A DNA stretch of 62,376 nt from Caldilineaceae bacterium (GTDB lineage: Bacteria; Chloroflexota; Anaerolineae; Caldilineales; Caldilineaceae): the NCBI GenBank assembly GCA_022821585.1, contig JAJEDI010000033.1:1-62376 (forward strand), read 5' to 3'. Every line of letters starts with the position of its first letter. The first letter of the stretch is position 1. The translations under genes and the position numbers were made by a program. The notes below the pieces were generated by a model. It did not search any database. It saw only the letters and a list, made by a program, of their open reading frames with translations, and had not been told where the DNA came from. Below, piece by piece: positions 35,880 through 44,502 of the stretch.

Positions 35880-37217
35880 ATGGCTAGCGGTACAAAGTTT
35901 TCCAGACGCAGTTTTCTAGCTCGAACTGCCACTCTGGCAGGGGTGGCAACGGTTGGGGCCGGGCTGTCGGCTTGTGTTCCAGCCGCACCAGGCGCCGCCG
36001 ATGAAGGAGGGGAAGCAGCGATGGAAGTGGTCACGCTGACGATGTGGAAGGGCCCGCATAAGGCTGCCGGCGACGAAACCAAGCTCTGCGCCCAGCCTAC
36101 GCTGGACGTGCTGGAGGAGATGCATCCAGAGATCAGCGTCGACTTCAGCGAGGTCCCGTGGGGCCAGTACAACGAGAAATTCGTGGCTGCGTTTGCGGCA
36201 GATCAGGGGCCCGACGTGAGCTACCAGACGGAGTCGTTCCCACGCTTCGTCAACGCCGGCCATATCATGCCGCTTGACGAAAGGATTGCTTCGAGCGGGT
36301 TCGATCGCTCATACTTCTATGAGAGGGCATGGCAGCCGGGCACCTACGACGGCACGACCTACTCCTTCCCGTGGATTATCGGCGGCTCCAATCTGTTCTG
36401 GAACAAGGACCTGTTTGAACAGGCTGGGCACGATCCCGATACCCCACCGGATACCCTAGATGAGTTTCTTGCCATTTCGCGGGATATCACCGCCCTTGGC
36501 GACGATGTCTACGGGTTCGCCACCCACCCCAAAGGCTGGCACGAGAACGGCCAGTGGCCGCGGCGATTTGGTGGACACTGGTTCAATGACGACCTGACTG
36601 AGTGTATTGTCAATTCCGAGGAGGCCTACGAAGGCTGGCACTTTTTCAATTCGCTATTTCACGATTACGAAATCGCGATGCCGGGTGCGATTTCGGGGCA
36701 GGAGCCTGGTGTCGGCGGGTACTTCCGCGACGACAAAGTGGGCATGATCACAGCGCAGAACGTCTTCGCCAACTCTGTCCGCAGCGAGAAGCCCGAATTC
36801 CGGCTTGGCGCCGCGCGCATGGCAACCGGCCCGGCGGAAGGGGCCCGGGGGCGCGCCTGTTACGGGGGCGTCGGCATGCTGGCGATTGCCGCCAAAACAG
36901 CACATCCTGACGAGTCCTGGCAGGTCATCGAGACCCTGGTCACACCCGACCTGCTAACGTCGTGGATCGGCTGCCTGGGATTCATGAGCGTTTCGCCGCA
37001 CGTCAATTTCTATCCTGATGATCCGGTACTGACCACTGCCCAGACGACTCTTGAGTACACCTTCTTCTGGCCGTATCGCGGTTGGATATTCAAGTTCTGG
37101 GACATCGAGGGTACATCGATCGAGTCGTTCGTCCTAGGTCAGCGCACGGTCGAAGAGGCGATCGAAGACATGGTCGTTCAGATCAACGACATGCTTAGAG
37201 AGGAAGAGGGATCTTAG
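35880..37217 (+). CDS. Sugar ABC importer binding lipoprotein, set 1
   Basis: 445 residues of the UgpB/MalE-type (SBP_bac_1) family. The N-terminus combines a twin-arginine motif (SRRSFLAR) with a lipobox (GLSAC), so it is a Tat-exported lipoprotein. The mature part begins with the alanine-rich linker and TLTMWKGPHKAAGDETK. AAGGAGG stands before the ATG. The following permease genes complete the importer; a stable intercistronic hairpin at 37240-37270 probably keeps its mRNA in excess over theirs. The ligand is unknown, presumably an oligosaccharide or polyol. Confidence 0.9.
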   Translation: MASGTKFSRRSFLARTATLAGVATVGAGLSACVPAAPGAADEGGEAAMEVVTLTMWKGPHKAAGDETKLCAQPTLDVLEEMHPEISVDFSEVPWGQYNEKFVAAFAADQGPDVSYQTESFPRFVNAGHIMPLDERIASSGFDRSYFYERAWQPGTYDGTTYSFPWIIGGSNLFWNKDLFEQAGHDPDTPPDTLDEFLAISRDITALGDDVYGFATHPKGWHENGQWPRRFGGHWFNDDLTECIVNSEEAYEGWHFFNSLFHDYEIAMPGAISGQEPGVGGYFRDDKVGMITAQNVFANSVRSEKPEFRLGAARMATGPAEGARGRACYGGVGMLAIAAKTAHPDESWQVIETLVTPDLLTSWIGCLGFMSVSPHVNFYPDDPVLTTAQTTLEYTFFWPYRGWIFKFWDIEGTSIESFVLGQRTVEEAIEDMVVQINDMLREEEGS

Positions 37218-37239
37218 TCGCAGGTTTGAGTTGAGAGTG

Positions 37240-37270
37240 GGCTGCCGCGTTCCGAGAGCGCGGCAGCCCA
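37240..37270 (+). other. Intercistronic hairpin, set 1 importer
   Basis: Perfect 11-bp stem GGGCTGCCGCG (37240-37250) with CGCGGCAGCCC (37260-37270), nine-base loop, no T-tract. Such structures between binding-protein and permease genes protect the upstream mRNA from decay or cause partial termination, as in malE-malF. Confidence 0.75.
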
Positions 37271-37324
37271 ACATGTCATCCAGTCAACTCATGCCAGAGT
37301 GCCCCGCCCGTCAAGGGATGTGAA

Positions 37325-38251
37325 ATGGCTACTACGTCTGCAACGCCCCAGAGAAGCGGTCTGACAGAGACTTCATTTTGGCAACGAGCCGCGGTCCGAC
37401 GAAATCTGAGCGCATATGCCTTCATTTTGCCCTTTATGGCGCTCTTCGTCATCTTCAACATCGGGCCCTTCTTCTGGGCTCTCTGGCTTTCCCTGTTACG
37501 CGGCGACCTGGTCGATCAGGTCAAGCCCTTCGTTGGCCTTCAAAACTATCTGAGCCTCACTACCGATGACATAACTCTCAAGGTTTTCCTGAACTCACTC
37601 CAATACACAGTCTCGGTCGTGCCCATTGCCGTCATCACCGCGCTCGCACTGGCCTTCCTGATTGGCAATAAGCTCGTTCGATTCAAGGACTTCTACAGGG
37701 CAGTCGTTTTTTTTCCACTTCTTGCCTCTGCTGCGGCTACAGCCCAAATCTGGAGTTACATTCTGGCACCCCGTTATGGAGTCTTGACGTACCTTACGGG
37801 TCTGTTAGGCATCCCCGAGATTTACTGGCTGTCCGATCCTGATTGGGCGCTGTATGGCATCCTTCTGATTGAATGGTGGCGCGGCATCGGCTTTCACATA
37901 ATTCTCTTCCTGGCAGCAATGCTCGGCGTTCCCGAAGAGTTGCACGAGGCCGCCCGCATCGACGGCGCCAATGCCTGGCAGGTGGCAACTCGGGTAACCA
38001 TACCCCTTATGCGCCCCGTGATCCTCTTCTCAGTTGTAATGGGTACGATTTGGGCGTTTCAGCTCTTCGATACCGTTTTTGTGCTCACAAATGGCGGCCC
38101 CGTTCACGCAACCGCGACAATGGTCTGGTACATCTACAATCATGCTTTTCGTTACGGCCAGGTTGGAATGGCCGCGGCCATGGGGGTGGTGTTGTTGCTC
38201 ATCATCATGCCGATCTCCTACGTGCAAATGCGCGTTCTGGGCGAAAGATAG
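37325..38251 (+). CDS. Sugar ABC importer permease, set 1 (MalF type)
   Basis: 308 residues with six helices. The EAA loop that docks the ATPase is ELHEAARIDGANAWQVATRVTIPL. The first helix follows a 35-residue cytoplasmic N-terminus. It is the MalF-like partner of the next permease. Confidence 0.92.
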   Translation: MATTSATPQRSGLTETSFWQRAAVRRNLSAYAFILPFMALFVIFNIGPFFWALWLSLLRGDLVDQVKPFVGLQNYLSLTTDDITLKVFLNSLQYTVSVVPIAVITALALAFLIGNKLVRFKDFYRAVVFFPLLASAAATAQIWSYILAPRYGVLTYLTGLLGIPEIYWLSDPDWALYGILLIEWWRGIGFHIILFLAAMLGVPEELHEAARIDGANAWQVATRVTIPLMRPVILFSVVMGTIWAFQLFDTVFVLTNGGPVHATATMVWYIYNHAFRYGQVGMAAAMGVVLLLIIMPISYVQMRVLGER

Positions 38252-38305
38252 ACTTGTGAACTGTTTTGCGCATCCGGCGATGGTCGGCCTCCAGGGGATG
38301 ATCCC

Positions 38306-39166
38306 ATGACCCATTTCAATTTTAGAGGGAACTGGCGCAAGTCTATCCGGCTACTGCCCCAGGCGGTTGTTGTCTATGTTCTCCTGGCTGCACTGGTTAT
38401 TGTCATGCTGGGGCCGTACCTGTATATATTCTCCTCATCATTTAAGGAGACGTATACGCTCATTTCGATACCGCCGCAGTTGATTCCTGAGCAGTTTGTC
38501 TGGGACAACTACACATATATCCTTAACGAGCTACCGTTCAGCCTCTGGTTCTTCAATACGATATTAGTTGCATTGCTAGTTACTGTGGGGACAGTGCTTA
38601 TCGACGCGTTGGCGGCCTATGCTTTTGCCAAAAAGCAGTTCTGGGGAAGGGACTTTCTCTTTGGACTCATGCTTGCTACGATCATGATCCCCGGTGCCCT
38701 GCTGCTAATACCAGCATTCCTTATTACAAATTGGTTGGGTCTGCTCAATTCCTATGGAGGACTGATTATCCCAGCACTGGCCAACGTACTGGGTGTCTTT
38801 CTGTTGCGGCAATTCATGCAGACCATACCCGAGGAACTCGAGCATGCGGCCCGGATCGACGGTTGTTCCGACTTCGGCGTTTTCTGGCGCATCATCTTGC
38901 CACTGTCGGCGCCGGCCCTTGCAACCCTTTCAATCGTCGTTTTCACCTCACAGTGGAACAACCTGGTCTGGCCCCTGGTGGTTCTCAATGACAAGGATCT
39001 CTACACGCTTCCTCTGGGACTAGCGTTATTGCGGAGCGAATTTCAGGTCAATTATGGAATTACCTCCGCGTCCGCGTTCCTGAGCGTTGTCCCACTCCTC
39101 ATCGTCTTCCTATTCTTACAACGCTATTTCCTGGAAGGTCTAACGGTCGGGGCAGTCAAGGGTTAG
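38306..39166 (+). CDS. Sugar ABC importer permease, set 1 (MalG type)
   Basis: 286 residues with six helices. The EAA loop is ELEHAARIDGCSDFGVFWRIILPL, and the MalG-like C-terminus RYFLEGLTVGAVKG closes it. It pairs with the upstream permease. No ATPase gene follows, so a shared MsmK/UgpC-type ATPase from elsewhere must power this importer. Confidence 0.92.
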   Translation: MTHFNFRGNWRKSIRLLPQAVVVYVLLAALVIVMLGPYLYIFSSSFKETYTLISIPPQLIPEQFVWDNYTYILNELPFSLWFFNTILVALLVTVGTVLIDALAAYAFAKKQFWGRDFLFGLMLATIMIPGALLLIPAFLITNWLGLLNSYGGLIIPALANVLGVFLLRQFMQTIPEELEHAARIDGCSDFGVFWRIILPLSAPALATLSIVVFTSQWNNLVWPLVVLNDKDLYTLPLGLALLRSEFQVNYGITSASAFLSVVPLLIVFLFLQRYFLEGLTVGAVKG

Positions 39167-39243
39167 CAAAAGGAAGGAAATCTGCGGGTTCAATTGAGGC
39201 CTGTCCAGGCCGCTCTAGTGACCCTCATGTGGAGAAGCCAGAG

Positions 39244-40140
39244 TTGACCGCCTATTCGTGGACGATTGACGACGCCGGTTGGGGCGATAGTGTGCTGGTG
39301 GAGTCACTAAGGAGGACAACGGAGTTCTTTGACTCTCGCGGCCTGAGTTCGACCGTGTTTGCCGTGCCAAAACCTTGGGGCGAAACGATGTCAGCGGAGT
39401 GGAAGGAGGCGCTGATTGCGGCGCGCGACGCGGGTCACGACCTGCAGCCGCTTGGCCTGACGCACTCTGACTGTTACGAGTTTGGACCACCTGCCTGGCC
39501 GGCGACCTCCATCTTGCCCACGCTTCAGCCGGAATTTGACGAACGCAGTGAGGAGTATCTGCAGCGCTACACCGTGGACAGACTGCGTAACCGCATCGAA
39601 GAGGCGAAAGAGATTTTTTCTCAGGACTATGGCATCGAACCTTCCGTTTTCCGGGCGCCGTGCAGCGCTACCTCGAGGCCGATGTTCGGTGCCTTGCTAG
39701 AGGCAGGCATACATTATCACTCGGGAATGTTCATTAGCGGGTCCGGCTATGAACTTTGGCAGGATAACGGAGCGGATATCTCGCAGAAGTGGGTCGACAA
39801 TATCCCTTACCGGCCGTTTAGCTGGTATGAAGGCATCGTTGAGATGCCGATACTGAACGAGTATACGTGGCACGGGTCCGGGGAACGCAGCGAAGAGTTC
39901 ATCGAGCTGGCGCGCCAGGACCTGGTCCGCATCAGCGAGTACAGCCCTGTCGTTGTCATAATGATGCATACACACGCCATCGCCGACAACTATGAGCACA
40001 CTTTCAGAGTCATTGATTCCGTTGCCGAGCATGTAGGTCACAGGCCGGGCGCTTCGTTCGCGACATTGGGCGAACTGGCGGCATCGGGCGCGCTCTCAGA
40101 AGCTGCCACAGTAGAGGGGCCGGATATTCTTGAAGTATGA
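39244..40140 (+). CDS. Polysaccharide deacetylase-like protein, copy 1 (altered metal site)
   Basis: 298 residues of the NodB/CE4 group with YSWTIDDAG as motif 1 and FRAPCSATSRPM as motif 3. Motif 2, His-x3-His in the paralogue, reads Leu70-Gly-Leu-Thr-His74 here, so the first zinc-binding His is gone (CAT to CTT). The late MMHTHAIADNYEHTF motif is intact. The open frame begins at GTG 39229, but alignment with copy 2 upstream of the gene (GGAGAA..CAGAG then start) shows the start is TTG 39244. Loss of a metal ligand and a weak start suggest a non-catalytic or changed enzyme. NodB-like enzymes of this sort remove acyl groups from amino sugars or open imide/ureido rings. Confidence 0.85.
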   Translation: MTAYSWTIDDAGWGDSVLVESLRRTTEFFDSRGLSSTVFAVPKPWGETMSAEWKEALIAARDAGHDLQPLGLTHSDCYEFGPPAWPATSILPTLQPEFDERSEEYLQRYTVDRLRNRIEEAKEIFSQDYGIEPSVFRAPCSATSRPMFGALLEAGIHYHSGMFISGSGYELWQDNGADISQKWVDNIPYRPFSWYEGIVEMPILNEYTWHGSGERSEEFIELARQDLVRISEYSPVVVIMMHTHAIADNYEHTFRVIDSVAEHVGHRPGASFATLGELAASGALSEAATVEGPDILEV

Positions 40141-40263
40141 CGCCGCCCATCTATGTGTCGGCTCAGTGCTGCGTCTGGCGATTCTAGCAAGTAGCAATTA
40201 GCCCTTCCTAGTGAGACAAATCATTCTGGCCATACCACAGGGCCCAAAGCGGAGAACACAGAG

Positions 40264-41160
40264 ATGACCGTATATTCATGGAGTATTGACGACGCAGGTA
40301 CGGGTGGCAGCGCAATGGTCGAGTCTCTGACGCGTTCGACCGAGTTCTTCAGTTCGCGCGGCTTGGGGTCAACCTGGTTCACTGTGCCCAAGGGCGGCGG
40401 GAAACCAATGACAACGGAATGGAAAGAGGCGTTGATTGCTGCACGCGACGCGGGACATGATATCCAGCTTCATGGACTGACCCACGCGGACTGTTACGAA
40501 TTTGGGCCACCCGCTTGGCCGGCGACCTCCATCCTTTCCACACTGCAATCGGAGTTCGATGATCGTAAAGAGGAGTTGATGCCGCGCTATACAGTGGACA
40601 ACCTGCGCGACCGCATGGAGGAAGGCCTGGAGATCTTTGCGATGGATTTAGGGGTGGAGCCGAACGTTTTCCGGGCGCCGTGCGGTGCTATCTCCAAGCC
40701 AATGTTTGCGGCATTGCGCGAAGTCGGCATCGGCTACCATACCTGCATGTACATCAGCGGCAGCGGCTACGCCCATCTTCCGCATAACAGCGGCGACCTG
40801 TCGCAGGACTGGGTGGACAATATCCCTTACCATCCCTTCCGCTGGTATGAGGACATCATTGAAGTGCCGATCCTGAATGAATACACTTGGCGCGGATCGG
40901 GAGAGCGCAGCGATGAATTCATCGAGCTGGCGCGTCAGGATTTGGACCGTATCAGCGAGCACAGTCCCATCGTCATAATGCTTATGCATACGCACGGCAT
41001 TGCCGACGACTACGAGCACACCTTCCGCATGATCGACGCCGTTTCGGAGCACGTAGGGAAAAAGCCGGGCGCCTCGTTTGCAACGATGGGCGAGCTGGCA
41101 GCTTCGGGTGCGCTGGCTGAGGCGGCCACTACAGACGGACCGGATATTTTAGCCGTATAG
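40264..41160 (+). CDS. Polysaccharide deacetylase-like protein, copy 2
   Basis: 298 residues, same length as copy 1 and highly similar throughout. All catalytic motifs are complete: the Asp pair in SIDDAG (Asp9, Asp10), His70 and His74 in LHGLTHADC, RAPCGAIS, and MLMHTHGIADDYEHTF. No signal peptide is present, so it works in the cytoplasm on imported substrate, unlike chitin or peptidoglycan deacetylases. A GGAGA site precedes the ATG. Its position between an importer and a sulfatase-like gene suggests it acts on a small decorated sugar. The substrate is inferred only. Confidence 0.88.
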   Translation: MTVYSWSIDDAGTGGSAMVESLTRSTEFFSSRGLGSTWFTVPKGGGKPMTTEWKEALIAARDAGHDIQLHGLTHADCYEFGPPAWPATSILSTLQSEFDDRKEELMPRYTVDNLRDRMEEGLEIFAMDLGVEPNVFRAPCGAISKPMFAALREVGIGYHTCMYISGSGYAHLPHNSGDLSQDWVDNIPYHPFRWYEDIIEVPILNEYTWRGSGERSDEFIELARQDLDRISEHSPIVIMLMHTHGIADDYEHTFRMIDAVSEHVGKKPGASFATMGELAASGALAEAATTDGPDILAV

Positions 41161-41185
41161 CAACGACTACACTTTGGAAGGAACG

Positions 41186-42577
41186 ATGAACATTATTGTC
41201 ATAATCTCCGACACGTTCAGATACGACAACCTGTTCGATCGTGCGGCGGCGATGCCGGTGCGCACACCCCACCTGGATCGTTTCTCGGATCGGTGCGCGA
41301 GCCTGTCCAGGCTGTACACGGGCAGTTTCCCGACCATTCCGCATCGTACCGATTTCACGACGGGACGCGTCGGCTGGCCGTGGTACCCGTGGCAGGACCG
41401 GCGGATGAGCAGCCAGAACCATTTGCCGAACATGCTCAGAGATGCAGGATATGTCAGCCAGCTGCTTGGCGACTGCCCGCACCTGGTGCGCGCAGCCTTC
41501 TTCGAGGGATTCGACGGCGCACATACGCTGCCTGGTCAGGAGGGCAATACGTATTTCATCGGAATGAATCATCCTATCGAACAGGCCATGGCCGATGAAA
41601 AAACGCGGAATATCGGTAACCACTTTCAAGGGCGAAATCTGATCGATCTCCACACATGGATTAACCGCCGCTGGTACCGGGAAATCGACCGATTCGCGCC
41701 GCGCACGGCTGAGCTGGCGGTGGAGTGGTTGGAGGAGAACGATCAGCACAGCCCGTTTTTCCTGTGGGTGGACTTTTTTGATCCACACGAACCCTGGGAT
41801 CCCCCCGAGTATATGGTGCGGAAGTATGATCCCGACTACAACGGCCCGCCGATGCTGCATCCCAACTATGGCAAGGCCAGCGACTACACTGAGGCCGAAC
41901 TGCGCAATCTACGCGCGCATTACTGTGCGGAGGCGGAACTGGTGGACCGTTGGGTGGGTCGCATCCTCACTAAGATTGACGATCTGGACCTGTGGCGCAA
42001 CTCGATCGTCGTGTTCATGTCCGATCACGGGTTTAGCCTCGGCGAACACAACCGCACGGGGAAATCGAACATTAGCAAGTACGATGACCGGTTCTGGCCA
42101 CTTTATCCGGAAATCGTCCACATTCCGTTTCTGGTGGCGGCGCCTGGACTGGAGGGAGGCCGCACGGTCAATGCCCTGCTGCGTCCGGCGGACATCGCAC
42201 CAACACAAATGGATCTGGCAGGCGTACAGGTCGAAACTCCGAACCCGATGCACGGCCGTTCGTTTGCCCCGCTGCTGCGGGGGGAAAGTGACGATGGTCT
42301 GCACGACTGTGTCGTGTCGGCCACCTTCACGCGTTTGGAGGAGGGTAGTCTGCCTCCAAACGGTGTCACGCCCATGCTGTACACGGACCGCTGGGCATAT
42401 GCGCCGGTCGGCTCTGACGGCGAACCGGAGCTCTATGACCTGGAGACTGACCCCCAAACTAAGGCGAATTTGGCAAATGAGCAGTGTGACGTTGCCAACG
42501 ACCTGCATGACATGTTTCTTCAGGAGCTGCGAAAGCTTGACGCGCCGAATGAAGCCATCGAAGTCTGGCTTCGCTAG
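41186..42577 (+). CDS. Sulfatase-superfamily hydrolase with Thr nucleophile position
   Basis: 463 residues. The metal-binding start MNIIVIISDTFRYDNL and the later SDHGFSLGEHNRTGKSN are typical of the sulfatase/alkaline phosphatase superfamily. The place of the formylglycine-forming Cys is taken by Thr50 (Thr50-Ile-Pro-His-Arg54, then TDFTTGR). Thr in this position is known in phosphodiesterase/phosphonate-type relatives, so it may not be a sulfatase. There is no signal peptide. GGAAGGA lies before the ATG; TTG 41174 in the longer frame is unlikely. It closes the first half of the cluster. Confidence 0.85.
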   Translation: MNIIVIISDTFRYDNLFDRAAAMPVRTPHLDRFSDRCASLSRLYTGSFPTIPHRTDFTTGRVGWPWYPWQDRRMSSQNHLPNMLRDAGYVSQLLGDCPHLVRAAFFEGFDGAHTLPGQEGNTYFIGMNHPIEQAMADEKTRNIGNHFQGRNLIDLHTWINRRWYREIDRFAPRTAELAVEWLEENDQHSPFFLWVDFFDPHEPWDPPEYMVRKYDPDYNGPPMLHPNYGKASDYTEAELRNLRAHYCAEAELVDRWVGRILTKIDDLDLWRNSIVVFMSDHGFSLGEHNRTGKSNISKYDDRFWPLYPEIVHIPFLVAAPGLEGGRTVNALLRPADIAPTQMDLAGVQVETPNPMHGRSFAPLLRGESDDGLHDCVVSATFTRLEEGSLPPNGVTPMLYTDRWAYAPVGSDGEPELYDLETDPQTKANLANEQCDVANDLHDMFLQELRKLDAPNEAIEVWLR

Positions 42578-42963
42578 CCTTGTTGTTGCGCCGCGACTTC
42601 TCGCTCCTTTCTGCACGCGACGAAAGGAGGCCCGAAGACGTCATCGCAATACGTATCCTCTAAGATTTGGACAATCCAGTAAACAAAGGTTATTATCCTT
42701 GCGTTCGCGCCACAACCCCCTGCGCGCGCCCGTATACAGCGACCATTAGAGGAAACATTTGTCTGGGAAGCTCCCAGTCTCTTGGCTTGACCTAGAGAAG
42801 GGACATCTGGATCCAGAATGTGAGGTTCGTTGACCTGGCACTCGAACTGCCGCACGGGTCAACCGTATCGTTCTCTAAGTCGGAGAGGTCGGGCAAGACG
42901 CTCAACACCACTCCATCTGTTTCAACCCTTTTTTCACACTTTTTCACATGGAGGAATGACTGA
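42578..42963. other. 386-bp gap before the second importer
   Basis: No gene. It contains the promoter at 42668-42696, giving a leader of about 260 bases to the next start, with pyrimidine-rich sequence just upstream of the ribosome-binding site. No stable attenuator or known riboswitch was identified. Confidence 0.45.
42668..42696 (+). promoter_or_regulatory. Promoter of the second importer operon
   Basis: TGGACA (42668-42673), 17-base spacer, TATTAT (42691-42696), five of six in each hexamer. Confidence 0.6.
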
Positions 42964-44328
42964 ATGGACACTCAGAAGATGCTTTCGCGCCGCCGCTTCC
43001 TGCAGGTTTCCGGCCTGGCAACAAGTGCGGCCCTGCTTGCGGCTTGTCCCGCGCCCGCAGCTGCTCCGGCAGCCGACAGCGGCGATGGCGGAGCAATGAT
43101 GGAAGTGAAGAAGCTGGAAGCTTGGTCCCGCATGACCGACCTGGCGCAGGAGTCGATCAAAGAGATAATCGACATTTACAACGAGAAGAACACGATCGGC
43201 GTTGAGGTGGAGTTTGTCTACATCGCCCGCACGGCCGGCAGCCAGGCAGATGAGAAGCTGCTTACGGCTGTCGCAGGTGGTACACCCCCGGCGCTGCACT
43301 ATGCCGACCGCTTCACCGTCCCGCAGTTCGCACACGAAGGTTTCTTTACCGACATCACCGACTTCGCCGAAGCCGCTGGTGTCACCAAGGAACTCTACTT
43401 CGACTTCGCATGGGACGAGACCGTTTATAAGGGCGGCATCTATGCCCTTTCATTCGACACGGACACACGCGCCCTGTGGTACAACATGGATATCATGGAT
43501 GAGGCCGGTGTCGATTCCAGTTCGCCTCCGTCCAACCTGGACGAGCTGCGGGCTGCCACCGAGGCGCTGACTGTGCGCGACGACACGGGCGCTGTCACCC
43601 GCTATGGCTTCAATCCGATCTATGACCAGGCGTGGTTGTACACGTGGGGCTTTGGATTTGGCGGTTCCTTCCAGGACGACGATCGCCGCATTACCTTTGC
43701 CCACCCGCAGAACATCGAGGCGATGCAGTTCGTCAAGTCCTTTATCGACGAGATCGGCGTAGAGGACATCGACGCCATGCTGGCCGCCTGCGCCGGCGGC
43801 AACTGCCGCGGCGAGAATGACTACTTCTGGACCGGCCAGAGCGCGATGACATGCAGCGGTAACTGGAAGGTTGCGCAGCACCATCGTTACAAGCCGGACA
43901 CCAACTACGGTGTCGTGCCCATGCCCGGTCCTGACGGTCCTGCCCCGCATGCCAGTTGGGCCGGTGGTTGGAGTTGGGCGGTGCCCTTTGGCTATGACGA
44001 TGTAGAGTCGGCGTTTGACGCCTGCTTCTATCTCTGCGGGCCCGAAGGTCAGCTCAAATACAACAAGGACACCTTCCACATTCCCACGATTAAGTCGGCT
44101 GCCGAAGACCCATTCTTCCGCGAGGACCCGCTGCACGCGGTCTTCATGGACCTGCTGCCGGTTTCCCACGCCCGCCCGCCGATTCCGTTGGGCTCCAAGT
44201 TGTGGGATCTGCAGGTTAAGGCCTTCCGCGATGAGATTCCGCACGGCCTGAAGACGCCTGAGGAAGCGCTGATGGACATCGACGAGGAGATCAACGAAGG
44301 TCTGGAAGAGATCGGCTTCTTCAGCTAG
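42964..44328 (+). CDS. Sugar ABC importer binding lipoprotein, set 2
   Basis: 454 residues. Twin-arginine motif (SRRRFLQ) and lipobox (LLAAC) at the N-terminus as in the first set, then an Ala/Pro linker and VKKLEAWSRMTDLAQESIKE. Two Cys residues in DAMLAACAGGNCRG probably form a disulfide in the mature protein. GGAGG stands nine bases before the ATG. It differs greatly from the first binding protein, so the two importers should take different ligands. Its own promoter lies 290 bp upstream. Confidence 0.9.
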   Translation: MDTQKMLSRRRFLQVSGLATSAALLAACPAPAAAPAADSGDGGAMMEVKKLEAWSRMTDLAQESIKEIIDIYNEKNTIGVEVEFVYIARTAGSQADEKLLTAVAGGTPPALHYADRFTVPQFAHEGFFTDITDFAEAAGVTKELYFDFAWDETVYKGGIYALSFDTDTRALWYNMDIMDEAGVDSSSPPSNLDELRAATEALTVRDDTGAVTRYGFNPIYDQAWLYTWGFGFGGSFQDDDRRITFAHPQNIEAMQFVKSFIDEIGVEDIDAMLAACAGGNCRGENDYFWTGQSAMTCSGNWKVAQHHRYKPDTNYGVVPMPGPDGPAPHASWAGGWSWAVPFGYDDVESAFDACFYLCGPEGQLKYNKDTFHIPTIKSAAEDPFFREDPLHAVFMDLLPVSHARPPIPLGSKLWDLQVKAFRDEIPHGLKTPEEALMDIDEEINEGLEEIGFFS

Positions 44329-44423
44329 TCGAAGAGTCTGGTAACTGTCGCCGAATCTGGTTGAAGATCGGCAGTTGAAGCAGAGAGTTCAGGTTTCTGA
44401 ACACGAAAGAGACTGTAGAGAAG

Positions 44424-44449
44424 GGTAGCGGCTCAGATGGGCCGCTACC
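44424..44449 (+). other. Intercistronic hairpin, set 2 importer
   Basis: Perfect 9-bp stem GGTAGCGGC (44424-44432) with GCCGCTACC (44441-44449), eight-base loop. The ATG at 44437 sits in the loop and is not a plausible start, supporting ATG 44503 for the permease. It has the same position as the hairpin in set 1. Confidence 0.65.
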
Positions 44450-44502
44450 TGACTTCTACAAATAGAATTCGGGCAATCCAGCTCGAAATACTGAGTCCTG
44501 CC

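Noticed and set aside
44343..44375. A second imperfect hairpin after the set 2 binding-protein gene (AACTGTCGCCGA with TCGGCAGTT)
   Set aside because: Contains a bulge and is weaker than the 9-bp hairpin downstream; not listed as a feature.
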